From positions 72,670,032 through 72,734,031 of the forward strand of contig OZ024915.1 in NCBI GenBank assembly GCA_964017125.1: a stretch of 64,000 nucleotides of DNA. The letters are read 5' to 3'. The notes beneath the pieces are model-generated. The model was given only the letters and a program-made list of their open reading frames with translations, was not told the DNA's origin and did no database searches. A program made the position numbers and the translations under genes. This stretch comes from Flabesymbios commensalis. Taxonomy: Eukaryota; Annelida; Polychaeta; Terebellida; Flabelligeridae. Positions 1-10,257 of the stretch are shown in pieces (position 1 is the first letter of the stretch; the number at the start of each line of letters is the position of its first letter).

Positions 1-256
1 ACAACGCCAGTGAGTATTGTGATCAATCACCTGCTAAAAAATGGACCATTTTATTTTACGAAAATTACATGGCTTTAGTTTTAAAATCGCAATTTTGTTC
101 GGTAATAACACTTCTTTCTCCGATTTTAATATTGTTGAATCGCATATTTTTAAAGTTTCCAGGCCGTAAAACTGCATCAGCTACAATGTCAAGATATTGT
201 CGAAATTGATACTTTAACTTTAAGTGCTGAAATTAAAATAAATATTGATATAAAAA

Positions 257-310
257 AATACAAACAGCAGTAACTGCTTACTTAGTAAGCAGTTACTGTC
301 TTTTACCTTT
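257..310. repeat. Family D palindrome (copy 1)
   Basis: A short hairpin: AGTAACTGCTTAC and GTAAGCAGTTACT flank a few-base loop. The same arms recur at 38656-38720 and 38826-38888, and as halves near 15300, 26285, 26630 and 37875, so this is an interspersed palindromic element and not a chance stem. The outer flank in better copies reads TGCAAAGCCAAAAGG. Confidence 0.6.
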
Positions 311-349
311 ATATGCAGTGTTTATAGCTCTACCACGCGAGATGCTCTT

Positions 350-560
350 TACCCCTTACAGCGCTGAAATAGTATTATATAAACCATGGAGAGCAAAGGG
401 TTATTTCAATTTGAATCATCCTAAATGTCTTAGTTAGCTCTTTTCGCTCCATTTTAATACCTAGGTTATGTGTTTACTGCCACTTTGTTTAATTCTTCCA
501 CTGCGGATACCGTCTTTAGACCTCTGAATGTAACGTCTAAAGAAGTTTTGACGTCTAAAG
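350..560 (+). mobile_element. Family B TTAA-type MITE, degenerate copy
   Basis: Carries the family B signature in order: CCCTTACAGCGCTGAAAT, TATAAACCATGGAGAGCAAA, AATGTCTTAGTTAGCTCTTT, then a decayed version of the GACGTCAGAATCTGACGTC palindrome near 470-556. The 3' terminus is lost. The family is non-coding. Confidence 0.65.
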
Positions 561-790
561 TAGGTTTACCAGAATAATCTGAAAATAAAAACCATATCTT
601 GATATTGATGTATTCATGACTGGAATCCAGCACGAGAAGTGGAGAAAAATTACCCCTGCAATACTTTAAATATTCCCCATCAATAGTCACTGACAAACAC
701 AATTACTAGTATCATCATGTACTATTTCGTCAAACCGGAAAGAATTTGCGGTAGTGGTCGCTGCACTTATTAGGAAAAAGTTCTGACGAA

Positions 791-1125
791 GTGAAATGAA
801 TCGGGCTTTAGGTCACTTATGTGCACATACAGGCTAAATTGGGCCATGGGAACATCCTGAGGATGGTGAGATGAATTAGATGACACTGCCTATCAGACAC
901 AGGATACGAAATTCGAGCCCTGTTGATCTGAGGTTGAGCACGTTACCTTTCAGCCACGGAGGCTCCCCAAAATATTTAATCTTTACGAGTAAGTGGGGAA
1001 GAACCATTTTATTTCTATGAAACTTAATGGCCAGAGTTGGGTTCGAACTCGCGATCGCCGACTTTTCAAGCAGGCAGCTTTACCCACCGCACCAATTCTC
1101 CCGCTTTATTTGCAAACAAAATAAC
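791..1125 (-). mobile_element. Dimeric tRNA-derived SINE, full length with target duplication
   Basis: On the minus strand the element has a tRNA-like head (TGCGGTGGGTAAAGCTGCC and a B-box GAGTTCGAACCC), a second tRNA-like head (B-box-like TTCGAATTTCG, stem ends pairing CCTCC with GGAGG), a core ending in AGCCTGTATGTGCACATAA, and an ATTTC-rich tail. A 16-bp direct repeat with one mismatch (AAAAAGTTCTGACGAA) flanks it at 775-790 and 1126-1141, as expected for LINE-driven insertion. Confidence 0.85.
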
Positions 1126-1141
1126 AAAAAGTTCTGATGAA

Positions 1142-1575
1142 TAATGGGGAAACGCTGCACCACAACAGCTATTACATTGACGTTATTTTAATGTTGGCAC
1201 ATTGTTGGGCCAGCATTGAGAAGACGTTAATGGAAGGTCTACAATTTCTCAGGGCTTGTTGACGGCTGGCGTAAAATACAAATTAACAAATATTGATTAA
1301 TCAGCGGCTATTGAACCCGGCCAGTCCCCCGGGGAGACCACAGCCGTGTAAGGGGGGTCCCTGGGGGAACACCACAGCCGTGTAAGAGTAATTCGCCAGC
1401 AAAAATCTGTTAGCAGTTTCAGTTTTTTTCGCTACCGGAATCTAATATGAACAGATGATTTATTGTGTCGCTGAGAGCCATACAAAATTAAATCGACAAC
1501 GGGAAGAAGTGGTGCGATCAACTTTCTGAGAGTACGTGAACTGGTGAGGTGAGGGGGCAACAGCTCTGCCGCTGA
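1142..1575. other. Intergenic/intronic sequence, no gene seen
   Basis: Holds a decayed family A fragment (about 1190-1250, TTGTTGGGCCAGCATTGAGA) and a 45-bp partial direct duplication around a GGGGGA...CACAGCCGTGTAAG motif at 1325-1390. I see no exon. Confidence 0.5.
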
Positions 1576-1578
1576 AAG

Positions 1579-2846
1579 CAATGAATGAATGAATGGATGA
1601 ATGGATAGATTAATGAATGAATGCATGAGTGAATGAATGCATGAATGAATAAATGAATAAATAAATGAATGAATGAATGAATGAATGAATGAATAAATAA
1701 AGATTGAATGAATGAATGAATGAATGAATGAATGAATGAATGAATGAATGAATGAATGAATAAATGAATGAATGGATGAATGGATGAATGAATGAATGAA
1801 TGAATGAATGAATGAATGAATAGATTCATGAATGAATGAATGAATGAATGAATGAATGAATGAATGAATGAATGAATGAATGAATGAATGAATGAATGGA
1901 TAAATGAATGAATGAATGAATGAATGAATGAATGAATGAATGAATGAATGAATGAATGAATGAATGAATGAATAAATTAATGAATGGATAGATTCATGAA
2001 AGAATAAATAAATGAATAAATAAATAAATGAATGAATGAATGATGATGAAAAAATGAATGAATGAATGAATGAATGAATAGATTAATGAATTAATAAATG
2101 AATGATTGAATGAATGAATGAATGAATAAATGAATGAATGAAAGAATGGCTGAATAGATTAATGAATGAATAAATGAATGATTGAATAAATAAATGAATG
2201 AATGAATGAATAAATGAATGAATGAATGAATGAATGAATGAATGAATGAATGAATATATGAATGAATGAATGGAAAAATGAATGAATGAATGAATGAATG
2301 AATGGATTAATAAATAAATAAATAAATGATTGAATGAATGAATGAATGAATGAATGAATGAATGAATGAATGAATCAATGAAAAAACAAATGAATGAATG
2401 AATGAATGAATGAATGAATGAATGAATGAAAGAATGAATAAATGAATGAATAAATGAATGAATGAATGAATGAATGAATGAATGAATGAATGAATGAATG
2501 AATAAATGAATAAATGAATGAATAAATGAATGAATGAATGAATGAATGAATTAATTAATTAATTAATTAATTAATTAATTAATTAATGAATGAATGAATG
2601 AATGAATGAATGAATGAATGAATGAATGAATGAATGAATGAATGAATGAATGAATGAATGAATGAATGAATGAATGAATGAATGAATGAATAAATGAATA
2701 AATGAATGAATAAATGAATGTATGAATGATTGAATAAATGAATATATGAATGAATGAATGAATGAATGAATGAATGAATGAATGAATGAATGAATGAATG
2801 AATGAATGAATGAATGAATGAATGAATGAACGAACGAACAATCGAA
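1579..2846. repeat. (TGAA)n microsatellite, about 1.27 kb
   Basis: A nearly uninterrupted tetranucleotide array with scattered TAAA, TGGA and TTAA variants. The TTAA variant forms its own sub-block at 2549-2586. It reads as open frames of FIHS repeats on the minus strand, which is a consequence of the repeat and not evidence of a protein. Confidence 0.98.
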
Positions 2847-2898
2847 CAAAGTGCATCTCAGCAGGGTAGGCCTAATGAAGCCACCATTTTAATCGCTA

Positions 2899-3300
2899 AC
2901 CACGTCGTTTTTACTCTGCTTTATTATCAGGTTAACACAGTTACAAGTGGCGTTCACACAATTAGCGTGACTGACCGTCATCTGGGGACAGAACAATAAG
3001 ACGCTTAAGTCATGCTTGATTTAACCCTTTCGTCACCGAGATTTGATGACGGAGGTGAACAACGTGACAGAACAACGGGACGCTTATTCATTGATTTAAC
3101 CCTTTCGTAGAAGATGACGGAGCATCGGAGGACGGATCTCCGAGGCCTGTCTGTATTTAAGAATAAATGTGTCATTAAACATCAAGATTTACAAATATTT
3201 GACCTTAAACTATAAACAAAATGAATACTTTTCAGCCACCTAAAGCGAGACTAAACTTCGAGTGGATGATAATGTAAATAAGATAGCGCAATGGGTAAAG
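2899..3300 (+). mobile_element. Family F TTAA-type MITE, rearranged copy
   Basis: Has the family F left part (GTCGTTTTTACTCTGCTTTA), an internal duplication containing two GATTTAACCCTTTCGT termini (about 3019-3110), then the family F interior (TTAAACATCAAGATTTACAA) and a decayed hairpin near 3235-3275. Probably two overlapping insertions. Confidence 0.5.
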
Positions 3301-4004
3301 CATTAAGTAAACATGGTTAATAAATAAATGACAATTCACACACTAAGGTGAGCGAAATTATTTGACGATCAATTCATACGAATTTTGAAAGGCACATATT
3401 CTTGCTTCTCAAACAGACTGTTGATATGACTAGTCAGTGTTTTCACTGTGCAGGTGTGGTACACTTTCTCACACGCGTACTTGCCACACTTTATATGCCT
3501 GTTTAAAGCAAGGAACTGTATGTTTATGTCATGATTATGCTCATTTGTATTCTTATTCTTAAAAGTAGCTAAAGGTCGCGAAACTCTAAGGTATACATTT
3601 TGAAATCTAACCTCCAAAGTGCGAGTCTGTCAAATCTTTAACATAATTATGTTCATAATCCAGGCACACAATTTTCAAGAGGATGTCAGACCGACGAGAA
3701 GCTAGGGCCGGAAAGCCAGGTCGAATAGATGTATTTCTATTTTCGGAATGCTTATGTTGTTTGGGCTATTCGTATGCCCATAAGAATATACCGTTCCAGA
3801 GGGTTTTGCCCGCAATAAAAAAGACTCACGACCAACGACCGAGTCTTAATTTGTAAGCTGGAAACAAAACATATATTTGAATTTGTGGAGCATAGACACA
3901 AGAGTAAGTTATTCACCTAAGCAGGTCGGTATTGTCTTGTTCCTTTCTGAAAGTTTTAGTGCATTTTTAAAATAAATGCAACTTTAGGTTGAACGCCAAC
4001 TTGG
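3301..4004. other. No gene or clear repeat recognised
   Basis: Mixed sequence with no splice-bounded open segment and no repeat family I can place. The longest minus-strand frame (3369-3617, 82 residues) shows no family resemblance. Confidence 0.4.
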
Positions 4005-4300
4005 TTTAAAACACACCTCTACATTGTTTCTTTGTCCGACCACTACATTCTAATCCGGGAATGGAGAGTTTTGTTCAAGTCCGGACCAATTATCACTGTA
4101 GGCCTATGGTATATTAATCAGTCAGGCGCGACCGGACTGTTGATTATGAAGGATTCTTATTATGGTCAGATGTTTTTTAAGTCATTTAAGTCCTCGAAGT
4201 TCTACATTCTTAGCTGTGGAATAGGTCTCGGCCTTCGGCCTCGGCCCTTTTCAAAGCTAAGAATGTAGAGTTTCCCTGGCTTTATCCTATACTTAACACA
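4005..4300 (+). mobile_element. Family H element, copy 1
   Basis: Begins TTTAAAACACACC and runs through TTTGTCCGACCACTACATTC to a 3' hairpin in which CTACATTCTTAGCTGTGGAA pairs with TTCAAAGCTAAGAATGTAG around a CGGCCTTCGGCCTCGG loop, ending GGCTTTATCCTATAC. Shares order and sequence with 30968-31372 (opposite strand), 47558-48020 and 32938-33002. Confidence 0.75.
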
Positions 4301-4622
4301 GAGTGCTCAGAGTGTGCCATGCGAGAAGATGCCCTTTGATCATGTATATGTAAATTACTCACGGGGTTTGATGTCCTTCATCATTTTATCAAGCGAATTA
4401 AGCGTCTAGACGTACCCCCTCGCAGACACGGCGAGATGACACTCCCGGGGAATAAGGATGTGTTCCGTTATGATCATAGATTACCGAACCGCTATTTACA
4501 AGGCCTGGTGGAATACAACGTGTTACATGAAAACGCGAAACACCAACGACTAGCTGATACAGATTCCCCGCGGATCCTAGGTTTTCTTTGTTATAAATGA
4601 ACGCTTACCTTACTTCTGTCAT

Positions 4623-4943
4623 AAAAAAAACAGCGGGGTCCTAGTGCAGTGGTTAAAGCTGCCTGCTTGGATAGTCAGGGATCGCGGGCTCGAACCTCAC
4701 TCTCGCCTTTAAGTCTCAAAGAAACAAAATCTTTCTTCCCCGCTCACTCGTGAAGATTCAATATTGTTGGTTATCTTAGTGACCGAGAGGTAGCTTGGCC
4801 TCATTCCGCCAGGGCTCGAATTCCGAATCATGTGTCTAGAGGGCAGTGTCATCTCATTCATCTCACCATTCTAAAGAGATTCTCACGGCCCAGTTTAGCC
4901 TAGATGCTCACAAGGGTGGCCTAAAACTCGATTTATTTTGCTA
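4623..4943 (+). mobile_element. Dimeric tRNA-derived SINE, full length
   Basis: Head 1 has an A-box-like TGCAGTGGTTAAAGCTGCC and B-box GGGCTCGAACCTC; head 2 starts TGACCGAGAGGTAGC with GGGCTCGAATTCC; the core ends GATGCTCACAAGGGTGGCC. Flanked by a direct repeat ACTTCTGTCA (4612 and 4944). Head 1 is the type also seen at 791-1125, 26304-26630 and 31980-32310. Confidence 0.85.
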
Positions 4944-4987
4944 ACTTCTGTCAATCATATTACTCTTTTCAAACCTAAAGTGTTTTT

Positions 4988-5470
4988 ACCCTTTCAACGC
5001 TGAAATATTTTTTCATAAACAATGCCAACCAATGTTTTTTTTAAATTTGAGATCATCATTAAATGGACTTGCCCAGGCTAAAATCATTAAAAAATCGGTG
5101 ATTTTATTTCGGGTTCTTAATATGACCATATGATGTAAACATGTACATAGACTCGAACTGAAATTTTTTACACTTATCAGTTAGGCTAGATATAGAGACG
5201 AAATTCCCGTATTTCTTATTTTTGACATGGTTGTCAATAATTAGAAATCAGGAATTTCTTCTCTATATCTAGCCTAGCTGGTGAATGTGCAGCACAAAAA
5301 TTCTAAAAATTTGCAGTTCTAGTCTATGTACATGTTTACATCATATGGTCATATTAAGAACCCGAAATAAAATCACCGATTTTTTTATGATTTCAGCCTG
5401 GGCCAGTCCCTTTAATGGCTTAGTTAGGCGTGGGGATCGATTTTTAGACGTCTGAAACTCACTTTTCAAA
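4988..5470 (+). mobile_element. Family B MITE split by a family J insertion
   Basis: The left half (CCCTTTCAACGCTGAAATAT to GAGATCATCATTAA) and right half (TTAATGGCTTAGTTAGG to GGGGATCG...AGACGTCTGA) are collinear with other family B copies but interrupted at the TTAA in CATCATTAAATG. The host copy is decayed at its right end. Confidence 0.75.
5063..5411. mobile_element. Family J long-inverted-repeat element with TTAA duplication
   Basis: A fold-back element of about 349 bp. Arms of about 165 bp pair GGACTTGCCCAGGCTAAAAT with the complement of ATTTCAGCCTGGGCCAGTCC, continuing through TTATTTCGGGTTCTTAATAT, ATGTAAACATGTACATAGAC and GCTAGATATAGAGA. TTAA lies at both boundaries (5059-5062 and 5412-5415). 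No coding capacity. Confidence 0.9.
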
Positions 5471-5631
5471 ATATTTGTTCTGGTGTCACCTTATTTTTTA
5501 TTTGTGCATACGTTTCTAAATAATCTACATGGTTATAAGGCGAAAATACAGAAGATAAAAATAATGGGTTATTTCCTAGCTTTATCTTAGTTTGAATCGC
5601 TTGTTATCGTGGTGGTGTTTCAGCGTGGATC

Positions 5632-5677
5632 CCATGTTCTATCGCCGCTGATCGCGATCAGCGGCGATAGAACATGG
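5632..5677. repeat. Perfect 46-bp palindrome
   Basis: Two 23-base arms with no spacer: CCATGTTCTATCGCCGCTGA continues to TCG and then to its exact complement. No other copy was noticed in the window. Confidence 0.95.
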
Positions 5678-5980
5678 AAATAGCTCAATTATCAATCACG
5701 TTATGCTCTTTTCGTGTGACAGGCTCACAGCATGACATTAGCCTGAAAACTGATCTAAAAAAGTCCAGTCACTCGTCTCCATTCGTCAACTTTTGTTAAC
5801 CTGACCTTTTTACGTTTTTCCGGTTCGTTGTCTATGCTGTGAAAAATAAGGTCTGGAAAACTTACCTCGCAATCGGCCAATGGGAGAGTAGCTTACAAAC
5901 TGATCCAAAGTGAGGACAGCCAATCACAGCCCACTAATGAGAGAGCAGTTTTTGGACTGTTTTAGTTCACGCTGCATCAC
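5678..5980. other. Nothing recognised
   Basis: Single-copy-looking sequence between the palindrome and the 30-bp array. No exon-like segment seen. Confidence 0.4.
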
Positions 5981-7403
5981 GCGATAATCCAAGTTTGATG
6001 ACGTCACTTAGAGATGAACCAAAATGGCCGATGTCATCAAGCGATGAGTCAAAATGGCGGACGGTATCAAGCAATGATCCAAAATGGCGAACGTCAGCAA
6101 GCAATGATCCAAAATGGCGGACGTCATCAAGCGATGATCCAAAATGGCGGACGTTATCAAGCGATGATCCAAAATGGCGAACGTTATCAAGCAATGATTC
6201 AAAAAGGCGGACGTCATCAAGCGATGATCCAAAATGGTTGAGGTCGTCAAGCGATGATCAAAAATGGCGGACGTCATCAAGCAATGATCCAAAATGGCGG
6301 ACGTTATCAAGCGATGATCCAAAATGGCGGACGTCATCAAGCAATGATCCAAAATGGCGGACGTCATCAAGCAATGATCCAAAATGGCGGAGGTCATCAA
6401 GCGATGATCTAAAATGGCGAACGTCATCAAGCAATGATCCAAAATGGCGGAGGTCATCAAGCAATGATCTAAAATGGCGGACGTCATCAAGCGATGATCC
6501 AGATGACGAACGACATCAAGCAATGATCCAAAATGGCGAACGTCATCAAGCAATGATCCAAAATGGCGGACGTCATCAAGCAATGATCCAAATGGCGGAC
6601 GTCATCAAGCAATGATCCAAAATGGTTGAGGTCGTCAAGCGATGATCAAAAATGGCGGACGTCATCAAGCAATGATGCAAAATGGTTGACGTCGTCAAGC
6701 AATGATCCAAAATGGCGAACGTCGTCAAGCGATTATCCTAAATGGCAGACGCCATCAAGCAATGATCCAAAATGGCGGACGTCATCAAGCAATAATGATC
6801 CAAAATGGTTGACGTCGCCAAGCGATAATCCAAAATGGTGGACGACATAAAGCAATGATCCAAAATGGCGGAGGTCATCAAGCAATGATCTAAAATGGCG
6901 AACGTCATCAAGCAATGATCCAAAATGGTTGACGTCGCCAAGCGATAATCCAAAATGGTGGACGACATAAAGCAATGATCCAAAATGGCGGAGGTCATCA
7001 AGCAATGATCCAAAATGGCGGACGTCATCAAGCAATGATCCAAAATGGCGGACGTCATCAAGCAATGATCCAAAATGGCGAACGTCATCAAGCAATGATC
7101 CAAAATGGCGGACGTCATCAAGCGATGATCCAGAATGGCGGAGGTCATCAAGCGATGATCCAAAATGGCGGACGTCATCAAGCAATGATCCAAAAATGGC
7201 GGACGCCATCTAGCAATGATTCAAAATGGCAAACGTCATCAAGCAATGATCAAAATGGTTGACGTCGTCAAGCGATGATCCAAAATGGCGGATGCCATCA
7301 AGAAAAGATCCAAAATGGCGGACGCCTCCAAGGGATCCTCTAAAATGCTGACGTCATCAAGCGATGATCCAAAATGGCGTATGTCGTCAAAGAGATGATC
7401 CAA
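5981..7403 (+). repeat. 30-bp minisatellite, about 47 units
   Basis: Unit: CCAAAATGGCGGAC followed by GTCATCAAGC and a variable AATGAT/GATGAT. Variants include GTTGACGTCG and GGAGGTCATC blocks, and a larger block (GTTGACGTCGCCAAGC... to GACGACATAAAGC) duplicated at about 6807-6875 and 6927-6995. Because 30 is divisible by 3, several frames stay open on both strands (for example DPKWRTSSSN repeats); codon content and variant pattern give no sign of protein selection. Each unit contains an ATGGCGG core and an ACGTCA core. Confidence 0.97.
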
Positions 7404-7654
7404 ATCAGATATCATCACCGAAGTGCTAAAGGGCAATACGACAACAGACTGGTGGCACTACAAGGGGGAAATCAGGTTGTTTACGACGCCGATCAGGGCT
7501 CTCTGGTTGTGGGTCAAAGGTCAATGACCCCTGCGAATGTGGCACGCAGCAACTGTCGGGGTTTACGACCGTGAAAGATTTCTTTATGAAAGGCTCCGCC
7601 TAATCCGCCAGTCGTTAAATGTCGCACCCGTCCCCGCTGCCTCGTCCCTGAGAT

Positions 7655-7860
7655 CTGGCGGCGACAAATGGCGTCAGACTTGGTGACTCCCCAACAAACT
7701 CAAAACTTAAATCCAGTGGTGGTTTAATGTTGGCCCAGCGTCGTAGACGGTGGGCAAACGTTAAACCACCATTGAGTGGGACATATATCATGAGATTTGG
7801 CGGCAGGGTTTGAGGGTTTCGAGGCCACCTGTTCACACAGCGTAACATATTCTGGACATG
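7655..7860 (+). repeat. Diverged duplicated segment containing a family A element
   Basis: GGCGTCAGACTTGGTGACTC and CACCTGTTCACACAG at the two ends recur at 8088-8150, so the two regions are old copies of one segment. The family A palindrome (7690-7792) is present only in this copy. Confidence 0.55.
7690..7792. mobile_element. Family A palindromic MITE
   Basis: Starts CCCAACAAAC; centre GGTTTAATGTTGGCCCAGCG, TCGTAGACGGTGGGC, AAACGTTAAACCACC. The right terminus is decayed. Confidence 0.75.
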
Positions 7861-7884
7861 TTAGGAGATATACAACATGGATGA

Positions 7885-8460
7885 CTGGCGCTTTAGATCG
7901 CGTTTGTGCACATACAGGCTAAACTGGGCAAGGAATGGTTATGTGAATGAATTAAATGAATGAATGAATGAATGAATGAATGAATGAATGAGTGGTGCTA
8001 TAGCTTTTGTGCAAATACAAGCTGAAATGAGCAAGGGATGGATGAATGACTGGAGCTTTAGGCCATTTCTGGGGCGACACATGACGTCAGACTTGGTGAC
8101 TCTTGGCAGGGGGGGGGGGGGGGGAGTGTCTCAGTCACCTGTTCACACAGGGTAACATGTTCTTGATCCCGCTTTAGACCACGTTTACTTCATATGTAGG
8201 CTAAAATGAACAAGGAATGAATAAATGAATGAAGGAATTTCGCATTACACAGACTAAACTGGGCAAGGAATGGGTGAATGAATGAATACATGAATGGATA
8301 TGAAGGTCAACTTAGCGCACATAGAGGCTAAACTGGGCCTGAAGATGGTGAGATGTATCAGATGGCAATGTCCTCCAGACAGAGATTTGGAAATTGGAGC
8401 CCTGGCGCTCTGAGGCAGAGTTCGCTACCCCTCAGTCACCGAAGCTCCCCACAATATTAT
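7885..8460 (-). repeat. Tandemly amplified SINE 3' segments with (GAAT)n linkers, plus a 5'-ward SINE piece
   Basis: The SINE tail motif (minus-strand sense; on + it reads GTGCACATACAGGCTAAACT) occurs about five to six times at roughly 7900, 8010, 8190, 8250 and 8320, usually followed by GGGCAAGGAATGG and GAAT repeats. The last copy (8318-8455) continues into the second tRNA-like head. A poly-G run (8109-8124) and the segment also found at 7655-7860 interrupt the series. Confidence 0.65.
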
Positions 8461-8463
8461 AGA

Positions 8464-8690
8464 TTATAGTCGTTTTTAATCTGTTTTATTCGCAGGTTAA
8501 GTCACAGGAATGTAAATGAGTGTTTAAATATTAAATATTAAAATTTCGAAATATTTCGTCCCAAATAAACAAATCTGAGTAATTTTCACCCTCTTGAAGT
8601 TGTGGGTCGTGGTAGCGAGACACAACTTCAAGTGGATGAACATTTTAATTATATATTTTAGCGTTTTAATGGTTAACGTATTCAAAAACA
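8464..8690 (+). mobile_element. Family F TTAA-type MITE
   Basis: Left part AGTCGTTTTTAATCTGTTTT, then a TTAAATATTAAA region, TTTCACCCTCTTGAAGTTGT, the GGGTCGTGGTAGCGAGACAC loop and the inverted arm ACAACTTCAAGTGGATGAA. The hairpin core is at 8583-8645. Confidence 0.7.
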
Positions 8691-8864
8691 CAGATCAGAA
8701 ATGACACAGAATATAAATTCACAAGTTGTTAGAAACATTTAACAAACAGTCAGCTGGCATTACAGCTTCCAAAACCGTAGTCTATTTATATCGATCGCAG
8801 GTGAGCGTTGAACTATTTGAATATCCATATGATCGTGCTGACTCGTGCCACAGTAAATCTCTGA

Positions 8865-9020
8865 AGAAAAATCTACGATATGATCACCCTGCTTGATTTT
8901 GATCGCGTTTTTGACCATATAGATTTCAATGAACTTTATTTTAAGTTACATCAGTTTGGTGGTTTCGCTTCACTGAACCATAATATATACATCGCGGCGC
9001 CCCACTCTTGCGAACGTTGA
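8865..9020 (+). pseudogene. Possible LINE reverse-transcriptase remnant
   Basis: A short open segment reads LLDFDRVFDHID then FNELYFKLHQFGG before stopping. Non-LTR reverse transcriptases carry LxDFSKAFDxVxH-LLxKLxxxG around their first catalytic aspartate, so the spacing and the DF...FD...L..KL..fG pattern fit. Only about 45 residues are readable, with stops on both sides. The RT assignment rests on a short motif and could be chance; no companion domains (endonuclease, YADD box) were found nearby. Confidence 0.3.
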
Positions 9021-9129
9021 CCATGTTACGCTTGTGGGTGAGCCCAACATGTGTACTCAGCGAGTCATCTACTTTAATCTAGGTCTAACAGTACTTTAAA
9101 AGTCAGCAATAATCATATTTCGTGTGTAG

Positions 9130-9240
9130 GCTCTAGAAAGGAGGGGGGGGGGTTAAAATACTGGGGGGGGGGGGGTAATTGTTTGGTCCCAATTTAAACA
9201 AAATATGAATAATTTTCACCCACTTGAGAGTTAAAATTCT
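9130..9240 (+). repeat. Poly-G tracts and truncated family F fragment
   Basis: Two G runs (about 9141-9151 and 9163-9175) precede a family F interior fragment (TTTGGTCCCAATTTAAACAA, AATAATTTTCACCCACTTGA) that stops where the hairpin loop should start. Confidence 0.6.
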
Positions 9241-10147
9241 ACAACATAGTGCTTGAACATGCTGAGGAATGGCATATATTATGTTTTATAAAGCGTGATA
9301 ATGTTCGAATAAACATTGATATGCGATAAGACAAACTGCCACAATACGAGTTTTATTTGACTAGGTGCCAACATCTAACTCGACAGCCAGCTTTAGTTTT
9401 ATTGTGGTTACCCTAGTCCGAAGCATTTTTACCCTCGATAATTGTAAATGGCATCATAAGAAATATCGCGCCATAGTCTACTACTTTTACTGTGAATAAT
9501 ACATCTAAAATCTCGATCAGATGCAACACAGACTTTGTGTGTGGAAAGAGTTTTTTTTATATATAGCGGAACTTATTATATTACAAGCAGTGCTGTATAT
9601 TTTGCACAATACGGCTCGTCTAGTCCGAGCTTGACGTGAACAGCATGGTTCAACGTTAGAGATTGACAGCATAGCAAAAGCTGTTGTCTGACGTTTCATT
9701 TATGAAAAATGTGAGGGTAGCCCTATTTAGATGATAAATTCACCTATAAATTCACCTATTCACCTATAAAGACAGGGCTTTAAGTCCCCACGTTAAGGCA
9801 TTATTCTAATAAGATGTACATCTGTCATTACAGAATGATATAAAAATAATTGATCTACCAATGACGCAGTAATTCATTGCGCAATCGATCGTCCGCGCAC
9901 CGTATTTTTGGGGCACAACTTTACGAATGGCAATGATTACAGACTTTGTATCGCACACAGAGTCTGTTATTACGGACTAGGCTCGTCTAGCTGGTTCGTG
10001 TGTTGATCCTGCTGGCCAACCATAGCCCATCCATCACTGCTCATGAGCCGCATGCCAGTCATGGATGTCTCCACGCGGGATTCAATTAGGTTAAAAACGC
10101 AACACTGAGGAAACAATCCCCACACAGGTGTAAAGGAGAAGCGACAT
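9241..10147. other. No gene recognised
   Basis: AT-rich sequence with small direct repeats (AAATTCACCTAT x2 at about 9735-9765). Minus-strand frames here (9517-9699, 9970-10269) lack domain features. Confidence 0.4.
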
Positions 10148-10257
10148 CCCAGCAAACAAGAGGCATCCACGCAATGCGGTCTCAATGTTGGGCCAGCGTC
10201 GAAGACGCTGGACCAATATTGAAACAGCATTGGGTGAATGCCTCGTGTTTGCCGGGA
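10148..10257. mobile_element. Family A palindromic MITE, intact, AT duplication
   Basis: Both termini present: CCCAGCAAACAAGAGGCAT at left and ATGCCTCGTGTTTGCCGGG at right, with GGGCCAGCGTCGAAGACGCT at the centre. The dinucleotide AT flanks it on both sides. Confidence 0.85.

Noticed and set aside
1518-2856. FIHS-repeat frames here and at 41391-41813
   Set aside because: TGAA/ATTC microsatellites.
5995-7262. Long open frames of DPKWRTSSSN, MIQNG and LLDDVRHFG type
   Set aside because: They are readings of the 30-bp array in several frames and on both strands; unit variants include frame-changing lengths and no frame is favoured.
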